A stretch of DNA of 7,366 nucleotides from CAKRJP01 sp963597615 (GCA_963597615.1 CAVBQS010000058.1:1-7366); one strand, 5' to 3'. Counted from the first letter of the stretch, positions 1-5,735 are shown. Program-made: numbers and translations. The notes: generated by a model from the sequence alone, not told the origin.

Positions 1-679
1 TATCTACACGATTGGATAAAGTTTTGATTTTCAAGTGATCGCAGATGGTCTCCATCCACTTACTTCCGCTACGTCCAACAGAAATAATACATTTTGGGCA
101 GTGGTAGCTTTCAGAAGCGGTCTTTACAATAAAGGTCTCGCCGTCTTTTTCCACATCTTCAACAGGAGTATCAAAGTAGAAATCTACCTTGTCTTTTAAT
201 TCAGCATAAATATTTTCAAGAACTACATAGTTAATATCTGTACCCAAGTGGCGAACAGAAGCGTTCAAAAGGTTTAACTTGTTCTGAAGACAAAGCTTCT
301 TGAAACTACTTCCGGCTGTGGAGTACATCTTTGTGCCCTGGCCACCGTAAGCCATATTAATATCATCTACATAATTCATAAGCTCTAGGGCTTCATTTTT
401 TCCGATGTATTCATAGAGGGTACCACCGAAGTCGTTGGTGATATTATATTTTCCATCAGAAAAGGCACCGGCTCCACCAAAACCGCTCATAATAGAACAG
501 CTCTTACATCCGATACAGGACTTAATTTTCTTTCCGTCAATCGGGCAATGGCGCTTGCTAAGCTCGTGACCGGACTCAAATACGGCAACCTTCATATCCC
601 CATTTTTCTTTACAAGCTCGTAAGCGGAGAAAATTCCTCCGGGACCTGCACCGATAATAATTACATCATATTGTTTCAT
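1..679 (-). CDS. FAD-dependent dehydrogenase-like oxidoreductase (N-terminal 226 residues, cut by window edge)
   Basis: Reading the minus strand from the ATG at 679 gives an open frame of 226 codons running off the left edge. It begins MKQYDVIIIGAGPGG, a Rossmann dinucleotide-binding motif (GxGxxG, residues 10-15) typical of FAD-binding oxidoreductases, with the expected acidic residue E35 ending the second strand (VAVFES). Residues 43-76 carry C45-P, then C55-x2-C58-x2-C61, then GFGGAGAFSDGK. That glycine-rich block resembles the COG2509-type 'uncharacterised FAD-dependent dehydrogenases'; this assignment is from memory of the family. A second conserved-looking stretch, ISVGRSGSKW, lies near residues 200-209. 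The start is supported by a GAGGTGA ribosome site (689-695) 9 nt upstream. Substrate and physiological role are unknown. The protein is probably cytoplasmic, as no signal peptide or membrane segment is visible. The gene is divergent from the methyltransferase gene. Roughly the second half of the protein is missing. Confidence 0.85.
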   Translation of the reverse strand, partial: MKQYDVIIIGAGPGGIFSAYELVKKNGDMKVAVFESGHELSKRHCPIDGKKIKSCIGCKSCSIMSGFGGAGAFSDGKYNITNDFGGTLYEYIGKNEALELMNYVDDINMAYGGQGTKMYSTAGSSFKKLCLQNKLNLLNASVRHLGTDINYVVLENIYAELKDKVDFYFDTPVEDVEKDGETFIVKTASESYHCPKCIISVGRSGSKWMETICDHLKIKTLSNRVD

Positions 680-843
680 CTTATTTCATCACCTCATATA
701 GAATCATATCTGTAAAATGACCGCAAAAAAACACCTAACAATAACGGCAAAACAATAGATTTTAGCTGTTGATAGGCGCTTATTACGTAGTTACAATCTT
801 TATTTCTCGTTGTTGGCTCCAAAGAACCGAAACAATATTATCA

Positions 844-860
844 CAACTTGAACTAAGTTG
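844..860. promoter_or_regulatory. 6-bp inverted repeat over a -35 box (possible operator)
   Basis: CAACTT (844-849) and AAGTTG (855-860) form a perfect 6-bp dyad with a 5-nt spacer. It overlaps the -35 hexamer TTGAAC (848-853) of the promoter for the methyltransferase gene. A regulator bound here would block RNA polymerase. The dyad is short, so chance cannot be excluded, and no particular regulator is suggested. Confidence 0.25.
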
Positions 861-876
861 CAATATAAAGTATTAT
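848..876 (+). promoter_or_regulatory. Putative sigma-A promoter for the RNA methyltransferase gene
   Basis: TTGAAC (848-853) is followed by a 17-nt spacer and TATTAT (871-876), a good match to the -35/-10 consensus at ideal spacing. Transcription would begin near 883, giving a leader of about 33 nt before the ATG at 916. It lies inside the open frame that extends upstream from 916, which argues that the upstream extension is not translated. Transcription has not been tested. Confidence 0.55.
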
Positions 877-915
877 AAAACTGTTCAAAACATACAAAAA
901 AGGGGAAGACAGTTT

Positions 916-1704
916 ATGATTGCAAGCACAGGAAATACCAAGGTAAAACGCCTGGCAAATCTCATGAAAAAGAAGAAAGCCAGAGATGGAGAAAAGGTAT
1001 ATCTGGTGGAAGGGATTCGTATGTTTCGGGAAGTGCCTAAAGAAGACCTTCTGGAAGTCTATGCCTCGGAGTCCTTTTATAAGAAAGAAGAGATCTTGAT
1101 TCATGAGATCTTAGAGGGAACTTCTGTTAGGGAGGAGATTTTGACAGATACCGTGTATGCTTACGTGTCAGATACCAAGACTCCGCAAGGGATTCTATGT
1201 GTGGTAAAACAAAAGGACTATGAGATTAAAAAGCTCTTAGAAGAAAAGACTCAGCTGATGATCTTAGAGCACTTACAGGATCCGGGAAATTTAGGAACCA
1301 TCTTTCGGACGGCAGAGGCTGCAGGGGTTACAGGAATCCTTATGGACAAGGGCTGCGTGGATATTTACAATCCCAAAACCATTCGGTCCACTATGGGAGC
1401 CATTTACCGGGTGCCCTTCCTTTATACAGAAGAACTTCATAAAACTATGAAGGACCTACAAAGTCAAGGGGTAAAAATTTATGCCGCTCATTTGGAAGAT
1501 AGCCTGGATTATGACTTGCCAGATTATACAGCTCCAACGGCTTTTTTAATAGGAAATGAAGGAAATGGCCTTACCAGGGAGACGGCGGATTTAGCAGACC
1601 AGTATATTAAGATTCCCATGGAGGGTCAGGTGGAATCCTTAAATGCGGCAGTGGCAGCCACAGTATTAATGTTTGAGGCTGCAAGACAGCGACGAAATTC
1701 ATAA
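916..1704 (+). CDS. TrmH/SpoU-family RNA 2'-O-ribose methyltransferase
   Basis: This 262-aa protein has the two-part layout of SpoU-family methyltransferases, which transfer a methyl group from S-adenosylmethionine to a ribose 2'-OH in rRNA or tRNA. An N-terminal RNA-binding (SpoU_sub_bind-like) region covers residues 1-98 and includes YLVEGIRMFREV (29-40) and the linker TPQGIL (89-94). The C-terminal knotted SPOUT domain follows. Motif 1 is DPGNLGTIFRTAEA (122-135, with N125 and R131), motif 2 is FLIGNEGNGL (210-219), and motif 3 is IPMEGQVESLNAAVAATVLMFEA (233-255, with the S-L-N triplet at 241-243). All expected catalytic or cofactor-site residues appear present. The frame is open upstream to 769, but I chose the ATG at 916. 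MIASTGNTKVK matches how family members begin, an AGGGGA ribosome site (901-906) precedes it, and a promoter lies at 848-876. The exact RNA target (23S rRNA or tRNA position) cannot be told from sequence, so no gene symbol is given. Confidence 0.92.
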   Translation: MIASTGNTKVKRLANLMKKKKARDGEKVYLVEGIRMFREVPKEDLLEVYASESFYKKEEILIHEILEGTSVREEILTDTVYAYVSDTKTPQGILCVVKQKDYEIKKLLEEKTQLMILEHLQDPGNLGTIFRTAEAAGVTGILMDKGCVDIYNPKTIRSTMGAIYRVPFLYTEELHKTMKDLQSQGVKIYAAHLEDSLDYDLPDYTAPTAFLIGNEGNGLTRETADLADQYIKIPMEGQVESLNAAVAATVLMFEAARQRRNS

Positions 1705-1712
1705 AGAGAAGG

Positions 1713-1733
1713 CCCATTTGGACGGTAAATGGG
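1713..1733 (+). other. Short hairpin downstream of the methyltransferase gene
   Basis: CCCATTT (1713-1719) pairs perfectly with AAATGGG (1727-1733) around a 7-nt loop, starting 8 nt after the stop codon. It is followed by GGATAATC rather than a run of T, so it does not qualify as a classical intrinsic terminator. It may be a 3'-end stabilising or weak pausing structure. Whether transcription continues into birA is unresolved. Confidence 0.35.
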
Positions 1734-1794
1734 GGATAATCTGCCTTGTATTTTCTTGGAAAATTTAATGTCAGATAGGGAAAAATATGGTAAG

Positions 1795-1834
1795 GTAACA
1801 AATACGGAATTGTAACAAATGTGAAATTGTTACA
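1795..1834. promoter_or_regulatory. 17-bp tandem repeat with embedded 8-bp dyad upstream of birA (candidate operator)
   Basis: GTAACAAAT begins at 1795 and again at 1812. The two 17-bp units (1795-1811 and 1812-1828) agree at 14 of 17 positions, and a degenerate third start, GTTACAGAG, follows at 1829. Within this, TGTAACAA (1811-1818) and TTGTTACA (1827-1834) are a perfect 8-bp inverted repeat with an 8-nt spacer. The site ends 29 nt before the birA start codon. Known BirA operators are inverted repeats whose half-sites resemble TTGTAAAC or TTGTTAAC, usually with a longer spacer. The half-sites here are similar but not identical, so an autoregulatory BirA site is a plausible inference. No convincing -35/-10 pair was found in 1705-1863. 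Confidence 0.4.
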
Positions 1835-1863
1835 GAGAGTCTTAGAGTTAAAGGAAACAGACT

Positions 1864-2850
1864 ATGAAAGCAGAGATTTTGCGATTATTAAAAGAAAGTG
1901 ACGGATATATTTCCGGACAGCAACTGTGTGAACAGTTTCAGGTGTCTCGCACGGCAGTTTGGAAAGTGATCGAACAGTTGAAAAAAGAAGGCTATAAGAT
2001 AGAGGCAGTGCGCAATAAAGGCTATCACTTGGTAGAAAGCCTAGATATTTTGTCTAAGGCAGAGATCGAAAGCCAGTTAAAGACAAAGTGGGCAGGGCAC
2101 CCGGTGGTTTACTATGATGAGATTGACTCTACCAACACCAGAGCCAAAGAACTGGGAGATAAGGGGGATTTTTCAAATCACGGAATCCTCTTTGTAGCTG
2201 ACAGGCAGGTGGCAGGAAAGGGAAGAAGAGGCAGGGCCTGGGATTCCCCATCTGGCAGCAGTATTTCCATGACCATTCTTTTGCATCCGAAAATGTTGCC
2301 CAACAAGGCTTCGGAATTGACCCTGATTATGGCCCTGGCGGTGGAAGAAGGGGTGGAGAAGGTTACAGGTCTAAAGCCTGGAATCAAGTGGCCCAACGAT
2401 ATTATCTTAAGTGGGAAAAAGATTTGCGGAATCCTGACAGAAATGAGCGCTGAGATTGATTATATTAATTATGTAGTCATTGGGGTAGGGATTAATGTAA
2501 ATATGGAAGCATTCCCGGAAGAGATTGAAAAAGTTGCCACATCTCTAAAGATTGAAACAGGAGATGAGGTTAAGAGAGCAGATCTTGTGGCGGCCACCAT
2601 GGAAAGCTTTGAAAAATTCTATGAAATTTTCATGGAAACCCAGGACTTATCAGGAGTTATGGATCATTACAATGGTCTCTTATTAAATAAGAATCAGAAA
2701 GTCCGCGTCCTAGAGCCCGGACATGAGTACGAGGCAATGGCTTTAGGTATTAACTCCTCCGGAGAACTGATTGTTCGCTTGGAAGACGGAGAGGAACGGG
2801 AAGTTTACGCCGGAGAAGTTTCAGTAAGAGGTGTATATGGATATGTATAA
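1864..2850 (+). CDS. birA: Bifunctional biotin protein ligase / biotin operon repressor
   Basis: This 328-aa protein joins biotin and ATP into biotinyl-5'-AMP, then attaches biotin to the acceptor lysine of biotin carrier proteins such as the acetyl-CoA carboxylase subunit. An N-terminal helix-turn-helix domain (residues 1-56, with LCEQFQVSRTAVWKVIEQLK at 21-40) marks it as the DNA-binding class that also represses biotin genes. The catalytic domain shows DEIDSTN (85-91), the biotinyl-AMP loop GKGRRGRAW (118-126), KWPND (175-179), GKKICGIL with the likely catalytic K186 (184-191), and GVGINVN (207-213). A C-terminal SH3-like domain covers about 278-325. Length and motif spacing match E. coli BirA (321 aa) with an offset of about three residues. 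The ATG is set by AAGGA (1851-1855), 8 nt upstream. The stop overlaps the next gene. A dyad/tandem repeat lies just upstream. The protein is cytoplasmic. Confidence 0.97.
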   Translation: MKAEILRLLKESDGYISGQQLCEQFQVSRTAVWKVIEQLKKEGYKIEAVRNKGYHLVESLDILSKAEIESQLKTKWAGHPVVYYDEIDSTNTRAKELGDKGDFSNHGILFVADRQVAGKGRRGRAWDSPSGSSISMTILLHPKMLPNKASELTLIMALAVEEGVEKVTGLKPGIKWPNDIILSGKKICGILTEMSAEIDYINYVVIGVGINVNMEAFPEEIEKVATSLKIETGDEVKRADLVAATMESFEKFYEIFMETQDLSGVMDHYNGLLLNKNQKVRVLEPGHEYEAMALGINSSGELIVRLEDGEEREVYAGEVSVRGVYGYV

Positions 2851-3232
2851 TGAAAAGATTGTGCTGTGTGGCGCCAACTCCTACGAGGAGAAATATTATT
2901 TAAATCCGGATTTTGACCAGCTTCCGGATCGGATCAAAGATGAATTAAAGATTTTGTGTGTCTTGTATGTAAATGATGTGGGAGGAATCCTGACCTTAGT
3001 TTTTGAGGAAAATGGTGAGCTTTGCTTTGAGGTTAGCAGCAAGGACTTTGATCCCACTTTCGATGATATTGGAAGCCATTTAAAGATTAAGGAAATCCAG
3101 CGGACAAAGCAAGATCTCTTGGAATCTTTGCAGCTATATTACAAGGTATTTTTCCTAGGAGAAGAGGTCTTAGATGAACTAGGAGAATCAGGAGAAGTAG
3201 GAGATAAGGAAGGGGAAACTCAATGTTACTAG
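2843..3232 (+). CDS. Conserved hypothetical protein between birA and coaX (possibly DUF6145 family)
   Basis: This small acidic protein of 129 aa has no function I can assign. It begins MYNEKIVLCGANSYEEKYYLNPDFDQLP. Its core (about residues 1-108) predicts as a mixed alpha/beta domain, with a strand-rich VGGILTLVFEENGELCFEV (about 46-64) and a helix, EIQRTKQDLLESLQLYYKVFF. The last roughly 20 residues are acidic and low-complexity. It has no signal peptide or membrane segment and no catalytic motif. From memory, Lachnospiraceae genomes carry such a protein under the name DUF6145, but I cannot verify this here. I chose the ATG at 2843, where AGAGGTG (2827-2833) is 9 nt upstream. An ATG at 2837 and a GTG at 2831 are in-frame alternatives. 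It overlaps birA by 8 nt and coaX by 10 nt, suggesting one transcript and coupled translation. The position suggests a link to biotin or CoA supply, but this is inference only. Confidence 0.82.
   Translation: MYNEKIVLCGANSYEEKYYLNPDFDQLPDRIKDELKILCVLYVNDVGGILTLVFEENGELCFEVSSKDFDPTFDDIGSHLKIKEIQRTKQDLLESLQLYYKVFFLGEEVLDELGESGEVGDKEGETQCY
3182..3208 (+). repeat. Three 9-bp GGAGA-rich direct repeats at the 3' end of the hypothetical gene
   Basis: GGAGAATCA, GGAGAAGTA and GGAGATAAG follow head to tail in frame. They encode G-E-S, G-E-V and G-D-K in the acidic tail of the hypothetical protein. Each unit contains a Shine-Dalgarno-like AGGAG core (3181-3185, 3190-3194, 3199-3203). They sit directly before the true coaX ribosome site AGGGG (3211-3215). 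Confidence 0.6.
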
Positions 3233-3999
3233 TAATGGACATTGGTAATACGAATATTACCTTAGGAATCTTTGATGGAGAGAACCTGCATGGAACTTTC
3301 CGAATGACAACAAAAGTTACAAGAACCTCTGATGAATATGCAATTACCCTGCGAGAACTTATTGAGCTTCAGGGGGTGAAGGCGTCAGACATTGATGCGG
3401 TGATTATGGCATCGGTAGTGCCGGAGGTAATGCATTCTTTGGGAAGTGCCTTTGTAAAATATTTCCATATCAAACCTATGGTAGTTTCTGCGGGAATTAA
3501 AACCGGAATCCGCATTGTGACAGAGAATCCAAAACAGGTAGGAGCAGACCGGATTGTAGATGCAGTGGCAGCCTACACCTTGTATGGAGGCCCTGTTATT
3601 GTCATCGATTTTGGAACTGCCACTACCTACGATATTGTAGGACCGGAGGGCACCTTCGAGGGAGCAGTGATTGCGCCGGGAATCAGAACATCTGCTCAGT
3701 CTCTGTGGAATATGGCGGCCATGCTTCCTGAAGTAGTAATTAAGAAACCAGACAGTATCCTGGCGAAAGAAACCGTATCTTGCATGCAGGCAGGAATTGT
3801 TTTCGGCCAGATCGGTCAGGCAGAATATATCGTAAACCGAATCCGCAAGGAATCAGGTTATACAGATGCAAAGGTGGTAGCTACAGGAGGCCTGGGCAAT
3901 ATTATTTCCAAGGAGACAGACACCATCGATTATTATGATCCCCAGTTAACTTTGAAGGGGCTTAAGATCATTTACGATAAAAACGCGAAAAAGAAATAG
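3223..3999 (+). CDS. coaX: Type III pantothenate kinase
   Basis: CoaX phosphorylates pantothenate with ATP, the first step of coenzyme A synthesis. The type III enzyme is generally insensitive to CoA feedback and uses a monovalent cation. The 258-aa length is normal for the family. It shows the ASKHA-fold signatures: MDIGNTNITLGIF at 5-17 (phosphate-binding loop, D6 and the GNTN turn), the GADRIVDAVAA block at 107-117, IDFGTATTYDIV at 128-139 (second phosphate motif with D129), GAVIAPGIRTS at 147-157, and ATGGLG at 220-225 (adenosine motif). No key residue seems missing. The ATG at 3223 overlaps the end of the preceding gene by 10 nt and has AGGGG (3211-3215) 7 nt upstream. It lies in the birA cluster. 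Fused birA-coaX proteins are known in some bacteria, which fits a shared role in acyl-CoA/biotin metabolism. The short lysine-rich tail is unremarkable. Confidence 0.97.
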   Translation: MLLVMDIGNTNITLGIFDGENLHGTFRMTTKVTRTSDEYAITLRELIELQGVKASDIDAVIMASVVPEVMHSLGSAFVKYFHIKPMVVSAGIKTGIRIVTENPKQVGADRIVDAVAAYTLYGGPVIVIDFGTATTYDIVGPEGTFEGAVIAPGIRTSAQSLWNMAAMLPEVVIKKPDSILAKETVSCMQAGIVFGQIGQAEYIVNRIRKESGYTDAKVVATGGLGNIISKETDTIDYYDPQLTLKGLKIIYDKNAKKK

Positions 4000-4015
4000 A
4001 AGACATAAAGAAATT

Positions 4016-4972
4016 ATGAAGATTGGAAATGTTACATTAGACAATCCATACATCCTCGCTCCCATGGCCGGGGTAACGGATCTACCCTTTCGGCTACTGT
4101 GTAAAGAACAGGGAGCGGGGCTTTTATGTATGGAAATGATCAGTGCAAAGGCACTACAGTATAAAAATAAAAATACCAAGGATCTTTTAGCCATTCATCC
4201 AGAGGAGTATCCTGTGTCTTTGCAGCTTTTTGGCTCTGACCCAGCTATTATCAGTGAACAGGCAAAGGTAATTGAGGAGTTGCCCTTTCAGATTCTGGAC
4301 ATTAACATGGGATGCCCTGTGCCTAAAGTCGTTCGAAATGGAGAGGGATCTGCCCTAATGAAAGATCCAAAGCTGGTTTATGAGATTGTCTCAGCTACAG
4401 TGAAAGCCATCGAAAAACCCGTGACCGTAAAAATCCGAAAAGGCTTTGATGATTCTTGTGTTAATGCAGTAGAAATTGCCAAAATCATAGAGGAAGCAGG
4501 GGCCTCGGCAGTGGCAGTCCACGGAAGAACCAGGGAGCAATATTACTCCGGAAAAGCAGACTGGGATATTATCAGGCAGGTAAAAGAAGCGGTAACTATT
4601 CCGGTTATTGGAAATGGAGATGTGACTTCAGGAGAAAAAGCTGTTGCCATGCAAAAAGAAACAGGGTGTGACGGAGTAATGATCGGCCGGGGAGCCCAAG
4701 GCAATCCTTGGATCTTTCGAGAACTTTTAGAATATGAAAGAACAGGAAAGTTAGCAGAGCGCCCCTCGGTGCAGCTAATAAGAGAAACCATGCTAAGACA
4801 TGCCAGGCTGCAGATCGAATTTAAAGGGGATTATCTAGGAATCCGAGAGATGCGAAAACACGTGGCCTGGTATACAAAAGGTCTCAAGGGATCCGCCAGA
4901 TTGCGGGAGGCCATCAATCAGGTAGAATCCTATGAAGAATTGGAAAAACTGCTGAATAATTCGTTGACATAG
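4016..4972 (+). CDS. dusB: tRNA-dihydrouridine synthase (DusB type)
   Basis: This FMN enzyme reduces specific uridines in the tRNA D-loop to dihydrouridine using NADPH. The 318-aa protein has the full TIM-barrel set: APMAGVTDLPFR (15-26, FMN site), LQLFGSDP (69-76), DINMGCPVPKVVRNGEGSAL (95-114, with the catalytic acid C100), PVTVKIRKGFDD (135-146), AVHGRTREQYYSGKADW (167-183), PVIGNGDV (196-203) and GRGAQGNPW (224-232). A C-terminal helical tRNA-binding domain includes MRKHVAWYTKG (279-289). All expected FMN and catalytic residues are visible. The start follows coaX by only 16 nt, but its ribosome site is weak (ATAAAG or less), so it may depend on read-through from the upstream genes. Its stop codon lies inside the promoter for greA-lysS. 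The DusB subgroup is judged from overall motif style. A dus gene close to lysS is common in Firmicutes. Confidence 0.95.
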   Translation: MKIGNVTLDNPYILAPMAGVTDLPFRLLCKEQGAGLLCMEMISAKALQYKNKNTKDLLAIHPEEYPVSLQLFGSDPAIISEQAKVIEELPFQILDINMGCPVPKVVRNGEGSALMKDPKLVYEIVSATVKAIEKPVTVKIRKGFDDSCVNAVEIAKIIEEAGASAVAVHGRTREQYYSGKADWDIIRQVKEAVTIPVIGNGDVTSGEKAVAMQKETGCDGVMIGRGAQGNPWIFRELLEYERTGKLAERPSVQLIRETMLRHARLQIEFKGDYLGIREMRKHVAWYTKGLKGSARLREAINQVESYEELEKLLNNSLT

Positions 4973-4992
4973 CCTGAGGGCTTCGGTATAAT
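4964..4992 (+). promoter_or_regulatory. Perfect-consensus sigma-A promoter for greA-lysS
   Basis: TTGACA (4964-4969), a 17-nt spacer and TATAAT (4987-4992) match both consensus hexamers exactly at the optimal distance. The -35 box lies in the last dusB codons and the dusB stop (4970-4972) is in the spacer. Transcription would start at about 4999-5000, leaving an untranslated leader of about 210 nt before greA. This suggests strong constitutive transcription of greA and lysS independent of the birA cluster. Confidence 0.88.
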
Positions 4993-5027
4993 AATGAAAT
5001 TGCGAAAGTCTCTTTATTTGCAAGAAG

Positions 5028-5168
5028 ATGTCGCCAAGATCGTCAGGATCTTGGCGATTAGCAGTTGTTAAAAAACTGAAAAAAAGCAGAGAAACAGATG
5101 GCTGGAAAGCCCTTAACAAACTGTTAAAAGGTGATTTGAAGAAAAGAGACAAGGAAAGAAATAATTAA
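5028..5168 (+). CDS. Possible 46-codon basic leader ORF (doubtful)
   Basis: An ATG at 5028 opens 46 codons ending at TAA 5166-5168, 41 nt before greA. The peptide starts MSPRSSGSWRLAVVKKLKKS and contains 10 lysines and 5 arginines, with a central stretch that could be an amphipathic helix. It lies in the leader of an operon encoding lysyl-tRNA synthetase, so a lysine-rich leader peptide is conceivable. Against this, only AAGAAG immediately abuts the ATG, which is too close for a good ribosome site, and the first codons coincide with the strong hairpin at 5031-5057. A-rich sequence alone could create such a frame by chance. No homologue is recognised. Confidence 0.15.
   Translation: MSPRSSGSWRLAVVKKLKKSRETDGWKALNKLLKGDLKKRDKERNN
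5031..5057 (+). promoter_or_regulatory. Strong hairpin in the greA-lysS leader
   Basis: TCGCCAAGATC (5031-5041) and GATCTTGGCGA (5047-5057) form a perfect 11-bp stem closed by GTCAG. It begins about 31 nt after the predicted transcription start. It is not followed by a U run (next is TTAGCAGTTG), so it is not a standard terminator. Further downstream are CAGTT/AACTG (5062-5066 with 5074-5078), GGCT-GGAA-AGCC (5100-5111, a GNRA-type tetraloop) and TTAACA/TGTTAA (5113-5118 with 5122-5127). TTGTTAA (5065-5071) can instead pair with TTAACAA (5113-5119), so alternative folds exist. No T-box signature and no recognised riboswitch core was seen. Confidence 0.6.
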
Positions 5169-5209
5169 GATATACAAGTAACAAAAAGCGAGAAGGGAAC
5201 TTAGGATTC

Positions 5210-5692
5210 ATGGAAGCAAAGAAAAGATTATTAACTTATGCAGGTTTGAAGGCTCTCGAGGAAGAATTAGAAGATTTAAAAGTAGTAAAACGTAAAGAAA
5301 TTGCAGGAAAGATCAAGGAAGCCAGAGAGCAGGGAGACCTTTCAGAGAATGCAGAGTACGATGCAGCAAAAGATGAGCAGAGAGACATCGAAGCACGTAT
5401 CGAAGAATTAGAAGCAATTTTGAAAAATGCAGAGGTTGTAGTAGAAGACGAAGTAGACTTAGACAAGATCAACATCGGATGTATTGTAAAAGCTTACGAT
5501 ATTACCTTTGAAGAAGAAATCGAGTTCAAGATCGTAGGATCTACAGAAGCTAACAGCTTGGAAGGAAAGATTTCCAACGAGTCACCGGTAGGACAGGCTC
5601 TTATTGGAAAGAAAGTAGGAGACAAGATCGAAGTAGAGACTCAGGCTGGAGTTATGGAGTACGAAGTATTAGAAATCAGCCGTGCCAACTAA
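5210..5692 (+). CDS. greA: Transcription elongation (cleavage) factor GreA
   Basis: GreA enters the RNA polymerase secondary channel and stimulates cleavage of backtracked transcript, restarting arrested complexes. The 160-aa length matches the family (E. coli 158). Residues 1-77 form the antiparallel coiled coil. Its tip, GDLSENAEYDAAKDEQ (42-57), carries D43 and E46, equivalent to the catalytic-site acids D41 and E44 of E. coli GreA. Residues from about 84 to 160 are the FKBP-like domain, with the family block ISNESPVGQALIGKKVGDKIEV (121-142). The start has AAGGGA (5193-5198) 11 nt upstream and AGGA closer in. It is transcribed from the consensus promoter at 4964-4992 through a structured leader of about 210 nt. 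lysS follows after 43 nt with no terminator, so the two are probably co-transcribed. Confidence 0.97.
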   Translation: MEAKKRLLTYAGLKALEEELEDLKVVKRKEIAGKIKEAREQGDLSENAEYDAAKDEQRDIEARIEELEAILKNAEVVVEDEVDLDKINIGCIVKAYDITFEEEIEFKIVGSTEANSLEGKISNESPVGQALIGKKVGDKIEVETQAGVMEYEVLEISRAN

Positions 5693-5735
5693 TTTGGCAA
5701 AGAAGATATAAGGACCTGAGAAAGGAGAGGGTAGA

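Noticed and set aside
681..689. Two-codon ORF (M-K-stop) just upstream of the minus-strand oxidoreductase start
   Set aside because: Its ATG overlaps the ribosome site itself, so initiation there is unlikely; this is probably chance.
680..770. Promoter for the minus-strand oxidoreductase gene
   Set aside because: A TATGAT -10-like element is present about 30 nt before the start codon, but no acceptable -35 at 16-18 nt was found, so no promoter is called.
769..915. In-frame N-terminal extension of 49 residues on the methyltransferase
   Set aside because: The segment contains a plausible promoter (848-876), lacks a ribosome site at 769, and its residues do not resemble the family. The ATG at 916 has a ribosome site and a typical family N-terminus.
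1713..1733. Hairpin as an intrinsic terminator after the methyltransferase gene
   Set aside because: A perfect 7-bp stem, but followed by GGATAATC with no U run; kept only as an unclassified hairpin.
4994..5071. 25-codon ORF starting MKLRKSLYLQ downstream of the greA promoter
   Set aside because: Its ATG lies before the predicted transcription start, there is no ribosome site, and it would not be on the transcript.
4835..5152. Minus-strand open frame across the dusB end and greA leader
   Set aside because: It is antisense to the dusB coding end and a well-formed promoter, has no ribosome site, and has no recognisable protein features.
5000..5209. T-box or lysine riboswitch upstream of greA-lysS
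   Set aside because: I found no T-box consensus (GGGUGG-type antiterminator bulge), no terminator with U run, and no recognisable lysine-riboswitch core.
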